NCBI GenBank assembly: GCA_903847495.1
Contig: CAINDT010000349.1
Location: 1 to 45,657, forward strand
From: an uncultured Actinomycetes bacterium
GTDB lineage: Bacteria; Actinomycetota; Thermoleophilia; Gaiellales; F1-60-MAGs149
DNA: 45,657 bases
Reading direction: 5' to 3'
This document shows, in pieces, positions 1 through 6,518 of this stretch; position 1 is the stretch's first letter; every line of letters begins with the position of its first letter. The translations under genes and the position numbers were made by a program. A model generated the notes under the pieces. That model saw only the letters and a list, made by a program, of their open reading frames with translations. It made no database searches and was not told where the DNA came from.

Positions 1-141
1 CGCTCTCTCGACTCTCTGCGGGGTTCTCGTTGGCCGAGGTAATGCTACGTCGGCACCTCTGCGGAATTCCATCGAACAAGTGCCGACGGAGCAAAGAAAC
101 AACCCGCGCGGGGCTCGCGCGGGTTGGGTTTCTCTTCCTCC
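1..141. repeat. left copy of the 141-bp terminal direct repeat
   Basis: Bases 1-141 are identical to 45517-45657. The contig therefore closes into a circle of 45,516 bp. The length equals the largest default k-mer (141) of the MEGAHIT assembler, which suggests a circular-assembly overlap rather than a true packaged terminal repeat. The repeat contains the hairpin terminator at 101-125 and no gene. Confidence 0.95.
101..125 (-). terminator. hairpin terminator closing the 2178-162 operon
   Basis: A perfect 10-bp stem, AACCCGCGCG with CGCGCGGGTT, surrounds a five-base loop. On the minus strand it is followed by GTTTCTTTG, a usable T-rich tail, and it lies 37 bp past the stop codon at 162. On the plus strand it is followed by GGGTTTCTC, so it may work both ways. 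The same hairpin appears at 45617-45641 because of the terminal repeat. Confidence 0.75.
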
Positions 142-161
142 ATCGAACAACCGTCGAACGG
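142..161. repeat. 19-bp direct repeat, copy 2
   Basis: TCGAACAACCGTCGAACGG at 143-161 recurs exactly at 45036-45054, about 624 bp away across the circular join. It contains the small dyad CCGTCGAACGG (151-161) and abuts the TAG stop codon of the gene ending at 162. A related half, TCGAACAAGTGCCGACGG, lies at 72-89. The role is unknown. A recombination, packaging or protein-binding site is possible. Confidence 0.7.
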
Positions 162-1151
162 CTAGCGTCGGATACGTGGATCACTCGGCATGACCGCGAA
201 GCCGTGCCGATTCGCCTGGGCGAGTCTGCTAGCGTCGCGAGTCGCTAGCGGTCCCTTTCCGCGAAGGGCGACGACGCAACCGGGCGGGTCGGTCGTACGG
301 TCGTCGGTCGCGTCGCCATCGATGCACGTCCATGCGGTGCCGTCGATCACGAACGCGCGCGGCATCGGGTCCGCATAGGCGCCGATGCCGAGTCCTGCAA
401 ACACGACGGCAACCGTTCCGCCCGCGCGAAGGTAGTCGACCGCGAGGCGCGGCGATGCATCCTCCGACCACGAGTAGACGATACGCGTAGCGTTCGCCCA
501 TCCTCCCGTGCGCATCGCGAGACGAACCGCGTGAGGGCGCTTCGTGTACGCGTAGCCTTCGACCTTGAACCGCGCGAAAGCGGCGCCGATCTCGGGCATC
601 TGCTCCCAAGGTAGGTCGGTGCCGACGTTCAGCCGCGCGACTGCGCGCACGTCGTAGCGGTCGGCCATGCGCGCGGCGCGCGCGATGCATCGGGCGAGCT
701 CGGCGCCCGCTGCTACGGGGTGTTCCCGTAGTGCGATGACTCGGCGCGCGCGCGCGGCCATGATCGTACCGACTCCTCCCGCGCGGCGCTCAATCGCTGC
801 GTACCCACACGCATCCGAGAGAACGCATAGCGCGCGGCATCCCGCAGTAGATGCGGGGCAAGTGTCGTAGCGTCCCGACGACGCATCGGGCGCGCCAGTG
901 AACGCGAGGGTGGCAACGGCGTTCTTCGCGAGTTTCCCGTTGCTGCTCTGGTGCGGCGCTGCGACTTCAAAGAGGTCCGACGGGCCGAGAGTGCTGCGCA
1001 TCGCGGCGAGCGCACGCACGAGATAGGCGGGTCGCGTCCCTGCCGCACTGAATGCGGCGCGCATCCCGCGCGCGAAGTCGCGGCGCCATTCGGGCGAGTC
1101 GAATGCGGGAAGCGCGTGGCCGGCGGTGGGTTGAATCGTTGCGAGTTTCAT
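162..1151 (-). CDS. conserved phage protein with Cys cluster, unknown function
   Basis: 329 residues beginning MKLATIQPTAG. The ATG overlaps the stop of the preceding gene (ATGA), which fixes this start. A cysteine cluster lies at about residues 97-115 (spacing like C-x6-C-x3-C-x6-C). Later motifs include VARLNVGTDLPWE, YAYTKRP and VIDGDATDDR-like blocks. From memory this pattern (YTK-P, GG-VAVVF, DGD-TD-R-DP-G-VV-LR-KG) belongs to a widespread family of phage proteins of unknown function, possibly DUF7227, but I cannot confirm the name. It is the last gene of the 2178-162 cluster and is followed by the terminator at 125-101. Codon use is strongly GC-biased like its neighbours. Confidence 0.8.
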   Translation of the reverse strand: MKLATIQPTAGHALPAFDSPEWRRDFARGMRAAFSAAGTRPAYLVRALAAMRSTLGPSDLFEVAAPHQSSNGKLAKNAVATLAFTGAPDASSGRYDTCPASTAGCRALCVLSDACGYAAIERRAGGVGTIMAARARRVIALREHPVAAGAELARCIARAARMADRYDVRAVARLNVGTDLPWEQMPEIGAAFARFKVEGYAYTKRPHAVRLAMRTGGWANATRIVYSWSEDASPRLAVDYLRAGGTVAVVFAGLGIGAYADPMPRAFVIDGTAWTCIDGDATDDRTTDPPGCVVALRGKGPLATRDASRLAQANRHGFAVMPSDPRIRR

Positions 1152-1411
1152 GGTTCGTTGTCGATCCCTTCTCCGTTGCCGCCACGGTCGGGGCCGCAGA
1201 CGCAAGCGCCGAGCGTGTCGACGTTGTCCCAATTGTGGTCGGCTCGGTAGAAGCCGACATACGAGACTTCGCGAGACAAGCCGAGTTCCTCGAGGACCTC
1301 GGTTAAGCGCGCATCGAATCGCACCAATGCGGCGTGGTGTTCGGCATCTCCAAGCGGCGGGAACGAAATGCGGAGGTGTTGGACGTTGTGGGTGTGGTCG
1401 GGGTGGTTCAC
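1148..1411 (-). CDS. small hypothetical protein
   Basis: 87 residues from a GTG (1411) that overlaps the TGA of the upstream gene (GTGA). Its own stop overlaps the ATG at 1151. The sequence is acidic with a His-rich N terminus (HPDHTHNVQH) and a C-terminal CVCGPDRGG stretch. No family is recognised. Coupling on both sides, and an upstream ribosome site AGGAGCC that falls inside the preceding gene, support translation. Confidence 0.65.
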   Translation of the reverse strand: MNHPDHTHNVQHLRISFPPLGDAEHHAALVRFDARLTEVLEELGLSREVSYVGFYRADHNWDNVDTLGACVCGPDRGGNGEGIDNEP

Positions 1412-1818
1412 TGGTTCGGCTCCTGCGCAAGCGCGATTAGGTTCGCGAGTCGGGCGAGTGCGTCGGCTTCGGCGCGTCGACGGGTTCCGCCGTCGTCCGA
1501 GTCCCGCGCGAAGTGGTGGGCGTCGTCCATCGCGGTTTCCAGTGCCTCCGAGAATGCCTGCAGGGTGTCGGCGCGGTAGGTGTTCGCCATTGCGACCGCG
1601 AGTCCCTCTACGGGATCGGCCTTCGGGAGATTCCGGTTTTCCCGTTCCGTCCGCGCGGCGGCGTTCATCGCGTCGACGGTCTCGGCGAGTCGCTGCAGTT
1701 CTGCGGTAGCGGCGGCGCGTCCCTGCGGCGTGCCGTTCTGGATCACTGCGAGAATTGCGGGGAGAATCCTGACCCATGTCGGGGTGATATCGATAGTCTC
1801 GGTGGTGTCGTTGTTCAC
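1408..1818 (-). CDS. small phage protein of unknown function
   Basis: 136 residues from a GTG start overlapping the preceding TGA. It begins MNNDTTETIDITPTWVRILP and goes on with an alanine-rich helical region. The N-terminal pattern (ITPTWV-ILPAILAV--NGT--GR) is one I associate with small phage proteins near early genes, but no function is known. The C terminus QEPNQ is encoded by the next gene's ribosome binding site (AGGAGCCGAACC), and so is that of the upstream gene. Confidence 0.75.
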   Translation of the reverse strand: MNNDTTETIDITPTWVRILPAILAVIQNGTPQGRAAATAELQRLAETVDAMNAAARTERENRNLPKADPVEGLAVAMANTYRADTLQAFSEALETAMDDAHHFARDSDDGGTRRRAEADALARLANLIALAQEPNQ

Positions 1819-1982
1819 TGGTTCGGCTCCTGCGTGGTTGCGGTGGCGGTGGCGGCGCGGTCAAACGATCCCGCGACGTATCCCGCGATTCCCGCGATGG
1901 CGAATACTGCGGCCATGATGCCGATCGCGATCGCGGTCGCGCGGTCGGTCTGCTGACGGGTGAAGGTGCGATGGTTCGTCAT
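1815..1982 (-). CDS. small single-pass membrane protein
   Basis: 55 residues, starting MTNHRTFTRQQTDRATAI. One hydrophobic segment of about 20 residues (roughly 18-38, IAIGIMAAVFAIAGIAGYVAG) should cross the membrane, with a short polar tail ending QEPNQ. The ATG is preceded by AGGAGCCGACAC, a good ribosome site. The TGA overlaps the GTG of the next gene. Function is unknown. Confidence 0.65.
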   Translation of the reverse strand: MTNHRTFTRQQTDRATAIAIGIMAAVFAIAGIAGYVAGSFDRAATATATTQEPNQ

Positions 1983-2007
1983 TGTGTCGGCTCCTGTGGT
2001 TCGTGGT

Positions 2008-2178
2008 TCACTGGTTCGGGGTGAGGCGGCAAGCGCCGCGCGTCGATTCGATCGCGAGCGCCGCGTAGCGGTTCGCGTGTGCAAGTTGCGCATTCGCGTG
2101 GTCGGTCATGCCGAGCACCGCGAGGGCGAGCGCATCGCGGTAGGCTCCGCAGGCGAGTTCAACGTAGTTCGGTTCCAT
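2008..2178 (-). CDS. small hypothetical protein, first gene of the cluster
   Basis: 56 residues starting MEPNYVELACGAYRDALALA. The ATG at 2178 follows the same AGGAGCCGAACC ribosome site used by its neighbours. The protein is mostly alanine-rich helix (about residues 6-48) with no membrane segment, and ends LTPNQ, a variant of the QEPNQ ending. It is the promoter-proximal gene of the minus-strand cluster, about 55 bp from a possible -10 box. Confidence 0.6.
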   Translation of the reverse strand: MEPNYVELACGAYRDALALAVLGMTDHANAQLAHANRYAALAIESTRGACRLTPNQ

Positions 2179-2232
2179 GGGTTCGGCTCCTATCGGGTTC
2201 TGGTCGCTGCCGCGCGCGCTGCGCGGTCGGTA

Positions 2233-2238
2233 CGATTG
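2233..2238 (-). promoter_or_regulatory. possible -10 box for the 2178-162 operon
   Basis: On the minus strand this reads TACAAT, one base from the sigma70 consensus, about 55 bp before the first ATG. I see no good -35 at the right spacing, so this is a weak call. Confidence 0.3.
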
Positions 2239-2643
2239 TACTCTATGTTCGGCGCGCGGGATGCGTTTGCTGCACTATTTCCCGCGATTCCATGCAATTC
2301 CCGCGATGCGCGGTGGGGTGCATTCCGACTACCGTCGGGCGCGACTCGGCGCGACTCGGTCGGTCGGTCGGTTGGTTATCGGACCCGAACATCCGTTAGG
2401 GTCGGTGTCTGTTAGGGTCGGTCGGGGCGCGGCTGCGCGCGGCGGGCGGCGCCGAGTCGGCGCGGGGCGCGGCGGACGCATCGCGCAGCGCGCGCGTGCA
2501 GAAGCTCGCGCCGCGGAGAGCGCCAGTGCGACCGGGCGGGGCGGCTGCAATTGCAGTCGGCGCGCGTGAGGTTGTGTCGGCTCCTGCATCTGGCGCACGA
2601 CATTTCTTCACGCGCGCAAGTGTCTGCGCAGCGCGCATATGCG

Positions 2644-2662
2644 CGAATACGGACCGTATTCG
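2644..2662. promoter_or_regulatory. 19-bp perfect palindrome, candidate operator
   Basis: CGAATACGGACCGTATTCG has 9-bp arms around a single central A. It lies 24 bp upstream of the -35 box of the plus-strand operon, where an activator or repressor could bind. Its core AATACGGACCGT recurs once more at 3649-3660, just before the second gene of the same operon. Confidence 0.6.
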
Positions 2663-2686
2663 CTACACATTTCCTCAAGTGTAGTG

Positions 2687-2715
2687 TTGACGCACGCCGA
2701 TGCATGGTGTACGAT
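2687..2715 (+). promoter_or_regulatory. sigma70-like promoter for the plus-strand operon
   Basis: TTGACG (2687-2692) and TACGAT (2710-2715) are separated by exactly 17 bp. The first ATG follows at 2756 after an AGGAGCC ribosome site at 2744-2750. This is the best promoter match I found in the window and fits the operon 2756-5276. Confidence 0.7.
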
Positions 2716-2755
2716 CCCACAACCGCGGCGCGTTGCCGCGCATAGGAGCCACACA

Positions 2756-3589
2756 ATGCACAACGACACTTGCGAGACCGTCATCGGGAAGAACTGGCAC
2801 GACATTGGCAGCATCGACTGGGAGGGGAACTACCCGGTCCTCGACGCGAAGCTTCGCGTCGTCCGAGTCGAGTTCATCGACAACATCGAAGCGGACGAGG
2901 ACTACATGCCCGTCGAGATCCACAATGGGCATGCGCTGCGAACATCGCGCTGCGAGACCGAGTCGTCCGTCATCGATGCGTACATGACTCCGTTCGACTT
3001 CGGACAAAGTCACGGTTCTCTCGTCGCGATGTTCGATCTCTGCGAGAACCCCGGCACCGAGGAGAAGATCGACCAGAACTTCCCGCTCTACGCGGAGTCC
3101 GGTTGCATCGTCTCGCATTTCGCGATCATCGACCGTGACTTCTACTTCGCCAATCGCGCCGCCATCGACCGAGAGTTGATGGAATCGGCGACCGATCAGG
3201 CGGACCGCGAGTACTTCGCCGCCGCCGACGACTGCGAGACCATCGGCATCGCCCTTGTCGAGGGCAAGGGACTGGTCGCCACTTTCGAATGGAACGGCGA
3301 GAAGGTGCAGTCGTTGGTCGGCATGATCGACCGGGAGCCCGGGGAGGGCGACGACTTCGACCCGCTCACGGACCGCCCCTTCGTGCGCCCCGAGCCGAGC
3401 CGGGATGTTTGCATCCTCATGGACCGTGATCTGGTCGCCGACTTGAAGCGCGCCGCCAAGTGGGCGCAGGAGGAGTGCGACCGACTCGCGGAGGAGTCGC
3501 GATGCCGCCCGGATGACGCCCGCGCATTCGAGGCGCACGCGAGCGCCTTCGACCGTCTGGTTTCGATCCTCTGCAACGCGACCAAGTGA
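2756..3589 (+). CDS. acidic protein of unknown function, first gene of the plus-strand operon
   Basis: 277 residues starting MHNDTCETVIGKNWHD. The ATG at 2756 follows AGGAGCC with proper spacing and is the only start with a ribosome site; the frame is open further upstream but without signals. The protein is strongly acidic (many D/E) with no membrane segment. The C-terminal 60 residues look helical (DLVADLKRAAKWAQEE and following). No family is recognised. Position directly behind a consensus-like promoter suggests early or lysogenic expression. Confidence 0.75.
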   Translation: MHNDTCETVIGKNWHDIGSIDWEGNYPVLDAKLRVVRVEFIDNIEADEDYMPVEIHNGHALRTSRCETESSVIDAYMTPFDFGQSHGSLVAMFDLCENPGTEEKIDQNFPLYAESGCIVSHFAIIDRDFYFANRAAIDRELMESATDQADREYFAAADDCETIGIALVEGKGLVATFEWNGEKVQSLVGMIDREPGEGDDFDPLTDRPFVRPEPSRDVCILMDRDLVADLKRAAKWAQEECDRLAEESRCRPDDARAFEAHASAFDRLVSILCNATK

Positions 3590-3675
3590 CCGCCGATCCT
3601 CCGCTACGCGCCCGATGCGACCGGGCGCGGTGCGGGCGACCGTCGCCCAATACGGACCGTTTACAGGAGCCAAGC
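3590..3675. promoter_or_regulatory. intergenic hairpins and repeated AATACGGACCGT
   Basis: Two GC-rich inverted repeats lie here: GCGCCC/GGGCGC (3608-3628) and GGGCGAC-C-GTCGCCC (3634-3648, 7-bp arms). AATACGGACCGT (3649-3660) follows, the 12-mer shared with the palindrome at 2644-2662. An AGGAGCC ribosome site (about 3665) serves the gene at 3676. The hairpins lack a T-tract and are more likely regulatory or mRNA-processing elements than terminators. Confidence 0.45.
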
Positions 3676-3870
3676 ATGACGATCAAGTTCGACATTCCCG
3701 CAGACCGCATTCCCGCGCTGCTGTCCGCACTGGGCAGCGCCGCCGACAATGCGACCGCCAACCGGCACGACGCCGAGCGCAACGACGACGACGAGCTCGT
3801 CGCCGCGTGGACCAGTGACGAGAACATCCTCGAATGGATGCACGCCGAAGTGGAGAGGCAGACCAAGTGA
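3676..3870 (+). CDS. small acidic hypothetical protein
   Basis: 64 residues, MTIKFDIPADRIPALLSALG at the start and an acidic helical C-terminal half (EENILEWMHAEVE-like). The ATG follows AGGAGCCAAGC. The stop overlaps the GTG of the next small gene (GTGA), so the two are translationally coupled. No family is recognised. Confidence 0.65.
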   Translation: MTIKFDIPADRIPALLSALGSAADNATANRHDAERNDDDELVAAWTSDENILEWMHAEVERQTK

Positions 3871-3980
3871 CCCGGATCATCATCATCATCGCCATCGTCG
3901 GGGCGGGGCTATTGCTCCCGCCCCGCATTCGCATCACGACAAGCATTCCCAAGACCGCGATTTGCAGGAGCACCCAATGA
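3867..3980 (+). CDS. 37-residue membrane peptide
   Basis: Starts with a GTG overlapping the previous stop (GTGA) and ends with a TGA overlapping the next ATG (ATGA). It encodes V-T-R, five isoleucines, then AIVGAGLLLPP: one short hydrophobic segment (residues 4-17) followed by a basic, Thr-rich tail. It fills exactly the space between its neighbours, which argues that it is real although it is too short for most gene callers. The ribosome site of the next gene (GCAGGAGC) lies in its last codons. Function unknown. Confidence 0.5.
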   Translation: MTRIIIIIAIVGAGLLLPPRIRITTSIPKTAICRSTQ

Positions 3981-4243
3981 CGACCAAGACGAGAAAGCGC
4001 CAGACCTCTCCATCCAAGCGGGCCAATCTCGCGCGCTATCAGGACCGCGCGCACGCCATCGTGGAAGGCCGTCTGGCCGAGATGGGGCGAACATGGAACT
4101 GGCTTTCGGTGACCGCCGCCGCCGAGGGGCTGTGCTCCAGGGCCGTCGTCATGCAGTGGAAGCGAGGGCGCAACCGCGGCGTGAATGTCGGGGTCTACCT
4201 CGGCTGCATCGATATCCTCGACTTCCACGGAGGTGCCAAGTGA
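3977..4243 (+). CDS. small basic protein, possible HTH DNA-binding
   Basis: 88 residues with a Lys/Arg-rich N terminus (MTTKTRKRQTSPSKRANLAR). A central stretch (about 38-65, TWNWLSVTAAAEGLCSRAVVMQ) resembles a helix-turn-helix, followed by WKRGRNRG. ATG at 3977 after GCAGGAGC. The HTH assignment is by eye only. Within an operon that ends in a recombinase, a DNA-binding or accessory role is plausible. Confidence 0.6.
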   Translation: MTTKTRKRQTSPSKRANLARYQDRAHAIVEGRLAEMGRTWNWLSVTAAAEGLCSRAVVMQWKRGRNRGVNVGVYLGCIDILDFHGGAK

Positions 4244-4551
4244 GGCCATTCACCGGGATGAAGCTGCACACGGTGTTCGCGACAATCGACCCGTCCTGTC
4301 GGTTCACCATGCCAGATGGCAAGGTTCGCACCGCCAAGTGCCTGACGCACGGAGACCCGGTACCGGGCGACTGCGGCGGCGCGATCTACACCGCGTACGA
4401 GGACGAGGACGGGTTCGTCTACATCGGCATCGCGCCGGGTGACCAGAACGAGAACATCTCGGCGTGGATCAACGACCAGCTCGACCATCCGCTCTTCAAG
4501 TCCATCGATAAGGTGGACATCCTCGGCAATGTGATCGGAGACCTCTCGTGA
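4240..4551 (+). CDS. small hypothetical protein
   Basis: 103 residues from a GTG (4240) overlapping the preceding TGA and preceded by GGAGGTGCCAA, a strong ribosome site. An alternative ATG lies at 4258. The protein is acidic with DPVPGDCGGAIYTAYEDEDG in the middle. Its TGA overlaps the GTG of the recombinase gene, so the two are coupled. No family is recognised. Confidence 0.7.
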   Translation: MRPFTGMKLHTVFATIDPSCRFTMPDGKVRTAKCLTHGDPVPGDCGGAIYTAYEDEDGFVYIGIAPGDQNENISAWINDQLDHPLFKSIDKVDILGNVIGDLS

Positions 4552-5276
4552 GGGCTGCGGTCTATATCCGGGTATCGACCGAGGATCAGGCGGCGAGCGG
4601 GCTCGGCCTGGAGGCGCAGCGCGCGGCGTGCCTGGAGCGCGCACAAGCCATCGGCGCGACCGAGGTCTCCGTATTCGCCGACGAGGGAGTCTCGGGCGCT
4701 ACGCCAGTCGAGGACCGCGTGGGGCTCGTCGCCGCCCTCGACTATGTCCGCCGGGGCGATGTGCTCATCGTCGCCAAGACGGACCGCATCGGGCGCGAGG
4801 GCAGCGTGTTCATCGATGTGGACGCCGCCCTGCGCATCCGGAAGGCGTCGATGGTCTCGGTGGCAGGCGAGGGGACCGACGCCGCCGGAGCGGCTGCGTT
4901 CCTCATGCGCGGCATGATGCGACTCCTCGCGGAGTACGAGCGCGAGCTCATCCGGGAGCGCACGGCGAACGCGCTTAAGGCCAAGCGGAGCCGCGGGGAG
5001 AAGACTGGGGGCGCCGTGCCATTCGGATGGCGCATCGCCTTCACGGAGATCGTGGACGGCAGGGAGCGCAAGCGCCTCGTCGAGGACGCCGGGGAGCAGG
5101 GCGCCATCCGGCGGATCCACGAGATGCACGCCGAGGGACTGGGCGTGCGGCGCATCTCCGACGCCCTGCGGGCCGAGGGGATCCGGGGGCGCGGCTGTTC
5201 GCAGCTGTCCCCCGCGACGATCCACCGGATCCTACAGCGTGATCTTGCGCCCGCAGTCGGGGCAGCGGATGTATGA
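4548..5276 (+). CDS. serine recombinase (resolvase/invertase family)
   Basis: 242 residues from GTG 4548 (coupled, GTGA). The catalytic serine is S10 in YIRVSTEDQ. The resolvase-type domain covers about residues 1-145 and includes AKTDRIGREG and a helical E segment (RGMMRLLAEYERELIRERT). The C-terminal part (about 150-235) has GGAVPFGWR and a helix-turn-helix-like ISDALRAEGI...LSPATIHRILQR. At 242 residues it is far shorter than large serine integrases (450-700) and closer to resolvases and invertases, so dimer resolution or inversion is as likely as integration. Its last 45 bp overlap the convergent gene at 5232. Confidence 0.9.
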   Translation: MRAAVYIRVSTEDQAASGLGLEAQRAACLERAQAIGATEVSVFADEGVSGATPVEDRVGLVAALDYVRRGDVLIVAKTDRIGREGSVFIDVDAALRIRKASMVSVAGEGTDAAGAAAFLMRGMMRLLAEYERELIRERTANALKAKRSRGEKTGGAVPFGWRIAFTEIVDGRERKRLVEDAGEQGAIRRIHEMHAEGLGVRRISDALRAEGIRGRGCSQLSPATIHRILQRDLAPAVGAADV

Positions 5277-5510
5277 GCGAGCACTGGTCGGGCGGCGTTC
5301 GAGCGCCGCCCGACCGCTCTCCGTGATCACATACCGCCCGTGCGCGACCTTCTCGACATACCCAAGGTCGAGGAGGCGCGTTGCATGGCTGTGGATCGTC
5401 GATCGATTGCGCCCGAGCTCCGACGCCACATCCGAGAGCGTCACGTCGAGCCCGTTGGTGCGGGCGAACCGATGCAGGATCTGCCGAAGTTGTTCCGTGA
5501 ACCTAGCCAT
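5232..5510 (-). CDS. winged-helix regulator with C-terminal zinc ribbon
   Basis: 92 residues from ATG 5510. A winged HTH at about residues 5-65 (TLSDVASELGRNRSTIHSHA, then LLDLGYVEKV...GRYVIT) resembles MarR/LexA-N type domains. The tail RCPDCGRKITL gives one CxxC pair. The ribosome site sits in the end of the RusA gene. The 3' end overlaps the end of the plus-strand recombinase by 45 bp, so the two genes are antisense to each other. A transcriptional regulator is likely; the target is unknown. Confidence 0.75.
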   Translation of the reverse strand: MARFTEQLRQILHRFARTNGLDVTLSDVASELGRNRSTIHSHATRLLDLGYVEKVAHGRYVITESGRAALERRPTSARSYIRCPDCGRKITL

Positions 5511-5952
5511 GCTTCTCCGTATCCGTATTCGCCTCAAGCGTGAATTCCGCACGGGCCGTTCCATCCGGCTCGGCGTAGAACTTCGCGCAGTTGATCATGT
5601 ACAGCGGCGCGTCGTCGTGGACGATGCCGGAGTCCACCAGTGCGTCCACCGCCGCCTTGACGAGGTTGTCGAGGTCCGGGCGGGCCGTGTGCGGGATCAT
5701 CTCCTTGGCGCCGCCCTTGCGCCCCATGAGGCGCTGCGGGCGCGGCAGGTAGAAGACCGCCGTCAGGGTCCATCCGTGCCGGATGGGCCAACGCTCGGGC
5801 TCCACCGCATCGCGCGCGGCGAGGGCCACCGCCGACTTGAATCCGTCAGCCGTCGATGGAGTCCAGACGCGCGCCCGTCCACCGAACGCCGTCGCCCTCA
5901 CCCGCGGCTGGCCCTTCGGAACCGCCTGTGCCGTGAATGTCCACGCGCTCAT
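5503..5952 (-). CDS. rusA: RusA-like Holliday junction resolvase
   Basis: 149 residues. The RusA signature is present: PDLDNLVKAAVDAL (residues 92-105) with acidic residues D93, D95, D103 and D113/D114 that fit the metal-binding aspartates of RusA, which cuts four-way DNA junctions. The N terminus (VPKGQPRVR) also fits. Family length is about 120-150. The ATG at 5952 follows AAGGAGCTGACCAAGC. It lies in the replication and recombination block and would process branched DNA before packaging. Confidence 0.9.
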   Translation of the reverse strand: MSAWTFTAQAVPKGQPRVRATAFGGRARVWTPSTADGFKSAVALAARDAVEPERWPIRHGWTLTAVFYLPRPQRLMGRKGGAKEMIPHTARPDLDNLVKAAVDALVDSGIVHDDAPLYMINCAKFYAEPDGTARAEFTLEANTDTEKHG

Positions 5953-6121
5953 GCTTGGTCAGCTCCTTGTTCCCCTTGCGTGCCTCCCGCTCGAGCATCC
6001 TCCGCAGCCTGCCGATCTCGTCCAGCAGGATCCGCACCGTGTGCGGGGAGAGAGCCCTGCCCGAGTCCACCGCCGACTGCGCCGCGAGTATCGCGCGCAC
6101 GATCCGCATCGTGTCCGACAT
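5846..6121 (-). CDS. small hypothetical protein, helical
   Basis: 91 residues starting MSDTMRIVRAILAAQSAVDSG. The ATG at 6121 follows GAATACGGAGGCG, a good ribosome site. Residues 30-55 (RILLDEIGRLRRMLEREARKG) look like an amphipathic helix or short coiled coil. The last about 35 residues overlap the start of the RusA gene by 107 bp in another frame, which is long for this genome. Function unknown. Confidence 0.6.
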   Translation of the reverse strand: MSDTMRIVRAILAAQSAVDSGRALSPHTVRILLDEIGRLRRMLEREARKGNKELTKHERVDIHGTGGSEGPAAGEGDGVRWTGARLDSIDG

Positions 6122-6518
6122 CGTTCGCCTCCGTATTCGTCCGAGCCCTCTGCACCGAGACGATCCTCTTGATGCGGTCCTGCACCTCGGGCGCCATCTG
6201 CCCGTGGATCTGCGTCGGCCTGCCGGCGTCCAACCGGTCGAGCCGGTCGATCTCGAGCGCCATCGTGCGGTTATCGGATGCGAGCATGCGCAGGATCTCC
6301 GCCGCCTTCATCGCGTCCCGCAGCCGGCCAGATTCCTGCGCCATGTGCATCATCCGCATCACGTCGTCGGCGAGCTTCTCGATCCCCTCCGGCATCTCGA
6401 AGGGACGGATGGCGCCCTGCATGAGCATGCGCTTGTAGATGCCGAGGTCTCCGGATGTCTCCACGGGGAACAGCTTCACAGCCTTGGGATCCACTGGTAC
6501 CGCCAGGGGTTTGGCCAC
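5949..6518 (-). CDS. hypothetical protein, helical (possible small-terminase-like)
   Basis: 189 residues if started at GTG 6518, which has GGAG 11 bases upstream. A longer start at ATG 6704 follows a perfect GGAGGAG, but its first 60 residues look like out-of-frame translation. The credible part is about residues 1-115, with KLADDVMRMMHMAQESGRL and ALEIDRLDRLDAGRP. The last about 57 residues overlap the next gene by 173 bp in another frame and may be a read-on tail in GC-rich DNA. The repeated short helices recall small terminase or replication-accessory proteins, but this is not secure. Confidence 0.5.
   Translation of the reverse strand: MAKPLAVPVDPKAVKLFPVETSGDLGIYKRMLMQGAIRPFEMPEGIEKLADDVMRMMHMAQESGRLRDAMKAAEILRMLASDNRTMALEIDRLDRLDAGRPTQIHGQMAPEVQDRIKRIVSVQRARTNTEANDVGHDADRARDTRGAVGGGLGQGSLPAHGADPAGRDRQAAEDARAGGTQGEQGADQA

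Larger units (their letters stand above)
2179..2755. other. divergent intergenic control region
   Basis: 576 bp between the two divergent small-gene operons with no convincing gene. It holds a tandem GTTAGGGTCGGT pair (2395-2406 and 2411-2422), short CGGT tandem repeats near 2360-2380 and a very GC-rich core. It also has an orphan copy of the AGGAGCCGACAC ribosome-site module on the minus strand (about 2573-2584) with no start codon after it, a 19-bp palindrome (2644-2662) and the plus-strand promoter at 2687-2715. Confidence 0.6.

Noticed and set aside
2329..2598. Minus-strand 89-codon frame in the divergent region
   Set aside because: Arg/Pro/Ala-rich, no ribosome site before its ATG, and it includes the orphan AGGAGCC module as codons.
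4548..5276. Large serine integrase with a nearby attP
   Set aside because: At 242 residues the protein lacks the zinc-ribbon and coiled-coil domains of large serine integrases, and no intergenic site flanks the gene.
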